Origin: Myxococcales bacterium
GTDB lineage: Bacteria > Myxococcota_A > Polyangia > Polyangiales > Polyangiaceae
Length of the DNA stretch: 25,920 bases
NCBI GenBank assembly: GCA_013298325.1
Contig: JAAFHJ010000011.1
Location: 454 to 26,373 of the forward strand
Reading direction: 5' to 3'
Shown: piece by piece, positions 23,179 to 25,920 of the stretch
Position numbering within the stretch: position 1 is the first letter of the stretch
Layout: each line of letters opens with the position of its first letter
Program-made: the position numbers and the translations under genes
Notes under the pieces: generated by a model
The model's input: only the letters and a program-made list of their open reading frames with translations
Databases searched by the model: none
Told to the model about the DNA's origin: nothing

Positions 23179-24136
23179 GATCGGTGGTTTGTCCGAGGGC
23201 GAACGTCCAGATCCGGGCGTCATCGATGCCGGCTTTTTGGGCCGCGGCGCGGAGGCGTTCCGGCGGCTCAGCGAGCGGTTCGTCGGTGAGGCGGTAGGTC
23301 CCCCAGTGCATCGCGCAGAAGGTCTTCGCGCCGAGGAGCGTAAAGGCGCGCACCGCCTCCTCGGGCCCCATGTGCTGGGGGCCCATGAACCAGTTCGGGT
23401 CGTAGGCGCCGATCGGGAGCATCGCGTAGTCGATCGCCGGGAAGCGCTCGCCGATTGCGCGGAAGACGTCGGCGGCGAAGGCGGTGTCACCGGCGTGGTA
23501 GGCGGTCTTTTCCACGGTTCCGTCGCCCCTCAGCGCTTCGTAGACGAAGCCGCCCCAGAGGCGCTGGTTGCGGTCCCAGGGGAGCCGCATCGACCAATGC
23601 TGGGCCGGCACGAGGGTGATCCGCAGGTTGCCGACCCGTGTACTTTCCCACCATCCGAGTTCGGTCACGGCGCCGATCCCCGCTTCGTGGAGGATGTCGG
23701 CGTTGTCGCGGGGGACGACGAAGGTCGGCGGGCGCCCCGCAGCGCTCCGACCGCGGGCAAGCTTCTTCAGCGTGCCCAGGTCCATATGGTCGTAATGATT
23801 GTGACTTACCGTCACTACGTCGAGGGCCGGCACCGCGCCGAGCGGCACGCCCGGGGGCGAGATCCGCTTCACGGTGCCGAGGCGCTCCGCCCAGATCGGA
23901 TCGGTCGCGAAGGTGACCCCGCCGAGGGAGGCGAGGAACGTCGCGTGACCGACCCAGGTCATGCGGTCGACGGTCCCAGCAAAAAGGCGGCTGCCGTCGT
24001 TTTCCACGCGGGGCGGCGTGAAGCGGAGATCTTCCTCCGTTCGCTTCACGCGCGCCCGATCGACGAGGTTCCACCGGAGCAGATCGGCCAGCGACTTGTC
24101 CGGCGTCGTCCCGTCGAGGTTCGTGTATTTCGGCAT
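23141..24136 (-). CDS. MBL-fold (NAPE-PLD/UlaG-like) metallo-hydrolase
   Basis: The product has 331 residues. The metal motif is in VVTVSHNHYDHMD (HxHxDH, about residue 110), preceded by TWVGHATFLASLGGVTFATDPIW, the usual opening of the NAPE-PLD/RomA group. VPAQHWSMR and YHAGDTAFAADVF supply later metal ligands (H, D) and AMHWGTYRLTDEPL the last His. Relatives act on phosphodiester or lactone bonds; the substrate here is unknown. It starts 17 bases after the carboxylase stop on the same strand, so the two form an operon, hinting at a lipid or acyl-CoA context. Confidence 0.88.
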   Translation of the reverse strand: MPKYTNLDGTTPDKSLADLLRWNLVDRARVKRTEEDLRFTPPRVENDGSRLFAGTVDRMTWVGHATFLASLGGVTFATDPIWAERLGTVKRISPPGVPLGAVPALDVVTVSHNHYDHMDLGTLKKLARGRSAAGRPPTFVVPRDNADILHEAGIGAVTELGWWESTRVGNLRITLVPAQHWSMRLPWDRNQRLWGGFVYEALRGDGTVEKTAYHAGDTAFAADVFRAIGERFPAIDYAMLPIGAYDPNWFMGPQHMGPEEAVRAFTLLGAKTFCAMHWGTYRLTDEPLAEPPERLRAAAQKAGIDDARIWTFALGQTTDLTGETTPLPAVR

Positions 24137-24153
24137 GCCGCCGATCTAGACGC

Positions 24154-25677
24154 TCAGACGGGGGGCAGGAAGTGCTTCCGATCGACCTCTTCCATCGGTT
24201 TGTCGGCGATCTGCTCGAAGCGGCGGATCAGTTCGTCGCGGAGCTTCGCGCCGGGGACGATGTCATCAATGACCATTTCGCTCGCGAGCTTCTTCAGGTC
24301 GATGTCGGCCCGGTACTCGTCGCGGAGCTTGGCCACATAGGCGTCGCGCTCGGCCCCTTCGGGGATCTCTTGGATTTTGTTGAAGTAGACGGCGTTGACC
24401 GCCGCCTGGGGCCCCATGACGGCGATGCTCGCCTGGGGGAGCGCGAGGCAGGCGTCCGGCTCGAAGGCGGGGCCGCACATCGCGTAGAGGCCTGCGCCGT
24501 AGGCCTTCCGGAGAATCACGGAGATCTTCGGCACCGTCGCCATGCTCATCGCCGCGATCATACGGGCGCCGGCGCGGATCATTCCTTCACGCTCGACCTT
24601 CGTGCCGATCATGAAACCGGGCACATCGGCGAGGAACAAAAGCGGAATGTTGAAGGCGTTGCAGAGCCAGATAAACCGGGCAGATTTGTCGGCCGAGTCC
24701 GGAAAGAGCACGCCTCCGAGCCACTTCGGCTGGTTGGCGACGATCCCGAGCGGCATCCCCTGGAGGCGGGCGAAGCCGGTGACGACCTCCTTCGCGAAGA
24801 GCGCTTTGTACTCGAGGAAGCTCCCCTCATCGACGAGCTCGCCGATGATCGCCTTGATGTCGAAGGCCTTGTTTTCGTCGGCGGGGATGATCTGGTCCCA
24901 GGTCTTCCCGGAGAGCTTCGGCTCGCGGTCTTCGTCGCGCGGCGGCTCTTCTCCGCAATTCTGCGGGAAAAACGCGATGTATTTCTTTGCGTAGGCGAGC
25001 GCTTCGTCTTCGCTCTTCACGAGGACGTCGCCGCAGCCGGAGACCGAGCAGTGCATCTTGGCGCCGCCCATCTCTTCGAGGGAGACCTTCTCGCCGATGA
25101 CCATTTCGGCCATGCGCGGGGAGCCGAGGTACATGCTCGCGTTCCCCTCGACCATCACGACGACGTCGCAGAAGGCCGGGATGTAGGCGCCGCCGGCCGC
25201 CGAGGGGCCGAAGAGCAAGCAGATTTGAGGGACCTGCCCGCTCATCTTGACTTGGTAATTGAAAATCTTCCCTGCGCCGCGCCGCCCGGGGAACATCTCG
25301 ATTTGATCGGTGATGCGGGCGCCGGCGGAATCGACCAAGTAAAACATCGGGACCCGGAAGCGGATCGCCTGCTCTTGGATGCGGAGGATTTTTTCGACGG
25401 TGCGGCGGCCCCAGGAGCCGGCCTTGACCGTGGAGTCGTTCGCCATGAGGGCGACGACGCGGCCGTCGATGCGGGCGAGGCCGGTGATCACGCCGTCGGC
25501 GGGGAGATCGGGATCCATGCAGTTTGCAAAGGCTGCATCTTCCACGAAGCTGCCTTCGTCGACGAGCCGCGCGATCCGCTCCCGCGCGAAGAGCTTTCCG
25601 GTCTCCGCGTTCTTCTGGTGGTATTTCGCCCCGCCACCCTGCTCGATGCGGGTGCGCTCTTGTTCGATGTCGGCCAT
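24154..25677 (-). CDS. Acyl-CoA carboxylase carboxyltransferase (beta) subunit
   Basis: The 507-residue protein is a crotonase-fold carboxyltransferase that moves CO2 from biotin to an acyl-CoA (propionyl-, methylcrotonyl- or geranyl-CoA type). The N-terminal half has the acyl-CoA side (DLPADGVITGLARIDGR, VDSAGARITDQ, GPSAAGGAYIPAFCD) and the C-terminal half the biotin side (GIVANQPKWLGG, PLLFLADVPGFMIGT, RKAYGAGLYAM, GPQAAVNAVY). VDSAGARI and the length suggest the methylcrotonyl/geranyl-type rather than AccD. No biotin carboxylase partner is visible in the window. One dispersed-motif copy lies at 25518-25528 in the FANCMD codons. Confidence 0.94.
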   Translation of the reverse strand: MADIEQERTRIEQGGGAKYHQKNAETGKLFARERIARLVDEGSFVEDAAFANCMDPDLPADGVITGLARIDGRVVALMANDSTVKAGSWGRRTVEKILRIQEQAIRFRVPMFYLVDSAGARITDQIEMFPGRRGAGKIFNYQVKMSGQVPQICLLFGPSAAGGAYIPAFCDVVVMVEGNASMYLGSPRMAEMVIGEKVSLEEMGGAKMHCSVSGCGDVLVKSEDEALAYAKKYIAFFPQNCGEEPPRDEDREPKLSGKTWDQIIPADENKAFDIKAIIGELVDEGSFLEYKALFAKEVVTGFARLQGMPLGIVANQPKWLGGVLFPDSADKSARFIWLCNAFNIPLLFLADVPGFMIGTKVEREGMIRAGARMIAAMSMATVPKISVILRKAYGAGLYAMCGPAFEPDACLALPQASIAVMGPQAAVNAVYFNKIQEIPEGAERDAYVAKLRDEYRADIDLKKLASEMVIDDIVPGAKLRDELIRRFEQIADKPMEEVDRKHFLPPV

Positions 25678-25784
25678 AGGCGGCGCGGTACCAAACGCCG
25701 CCCCGAATTTGAAGGGTTCGATCGGTGACGCAGAGTGTCACCGACCGCGGAATTTCTGCGGGCTCAGCACGGTTTGGAGGGGTG
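25678..25784. promoter_or_regulatory. Upstream region of the carboxylase with a perfect 8-bp inverted repeat
   Basis: TCGGTGAC-N7-GTCACCGA (25722-25729 and 25737-25744) lies about 45 bases before the carboxylase ATG. A 23-bp palindrome at this position is typical of TetR- or GntR-type operators, several of which sense acyl-CoAs. No regulator gene is in view on this side. No -35/-10 pair is convincing. Confidence 0.55.
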
Positions 25785-25920
25785 GGGTACCTGCGCGCGA
25801 TACCGGGAGTCTCGACAGGGATGCGGCGGGTACCGGAGCGCGATACCGGGAGTCGAGACAGGGATGCGGCGGGTTCTCGTGGGAGATACCGGGAGTCTCG
25901 TTGGGGATGCGGTGGGTACC
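25785..25920. repeat. 43-bp tandem repeat array running off the window end
   Basis: Three full units (25785-25827, 25828-25870, 25871-25913) and the start of a fourth are visible. The constant part is GATACCGGGAGTC then GGGATGCGG, and units begin GGGTACC or GGGTTCT. Unit 2 differs by GTCGAG for GTCTCG; unit 3 has a changed left end. No open frame crosses it credibly. There are no unique spacers, so it is not a CRISPR. Confidence 0.88.

Noticed and set aside
24172..25728. Long plus-strand open frame of 518 codons opposite the carboxylase gene
   Set aside because: The minus strand encodes an unmistakable carboxyltransferase; the plus frame is a high-GC antisense shadow.
25785..25920. CRISPR array
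   Set aside because: Units are contiguous with no unique spacers between repeats.

Overview
The window looks like chromosome from a high-GC myxobacterial-type organism (Myxococcota, perhaps Polyangia). The evidence is a secreted Asp-box propeller protein with a MYXO-CTERM-like tail, an OmpA protein with thrombospondin type 3 repeats, FHA proteins including an FHA-GGDEF cyclase, many lipoproteins and envelope proteins, frequent GTG starts and strong G/C bias at third codon positions. The taxonomy is inferred from family types, not from a marker gene. No rRNA, tRNA or CRISPR array was seen.

Layout. 1-4.9 kb: double-FHA membrane protein (+), Bcr/CflA-type efflux pump (-) sharing a terminator with it, and an OmpA/TSP3 outer-membrane protein (-) with its own terminator. 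5.0-7.0 kb: a membrane-anchored zinc-ribbon protein whose N-terminal coding region has no visible start, then a small lipoprotein. 7.0-10.4 kb: a minus-strand operon of membrane protein, mutL and miaA. 10.5-13.3 kb: plus-strand lipoprotein, CxxCxxxCC protein and quinone oxidoreductase. 13.3-14.7 kb: MYXO-CTERM Asp-box protein (-). 14.7-16.3 kb: a Y1/REP-associated tyrosine transposase gene bracketed by two pairs of short direct repeats and palindromes. 16.3-18.2 kb: a diverged LpxK and an FHA-GGDEF diguanylate cyclase. 18.3-22.1 kb: a translationally coupled operon of class III aminotransferase, LuxE-type acyl-protein synthetase and LuxC-type acyl reductase, which on paper would turn a fatty acid into an aldehyde and then an amine. 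22.1-25.7 kb: VOC protein / WYL-type regulator divergent pair, MBL-fold hydrolase and acyl-CoA carboxylase beta subunit. The window ends in a 43-bp tandem repeat array.

Two repeat systems stand out. (1) A structured palindromic element of about 70 bp occurs four times, all inside the luxE-like and luxC-like genes and always in frame, so it is translated. In luxC a 150-bp in-frame insertion is bounded by an 11-bp direct repeat, and removing it restores a normal-looking protein. This resembles the protein-coding palindromic elements of Rickettsia, and a REP-type transposase lies about 4 kb away. (2) An 11-bp palindromic motif, TGYA-N3-TRCA (extended GTGYA-N3-TRCAC), occurs 17 times between 9.6 and 25.5 kb and not at all in the first 9.6 kb. 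Roughly 0.5 would be expected by chance. Most copies lie inside genes, and in lpxK one replaces a normally conserved protein motif.
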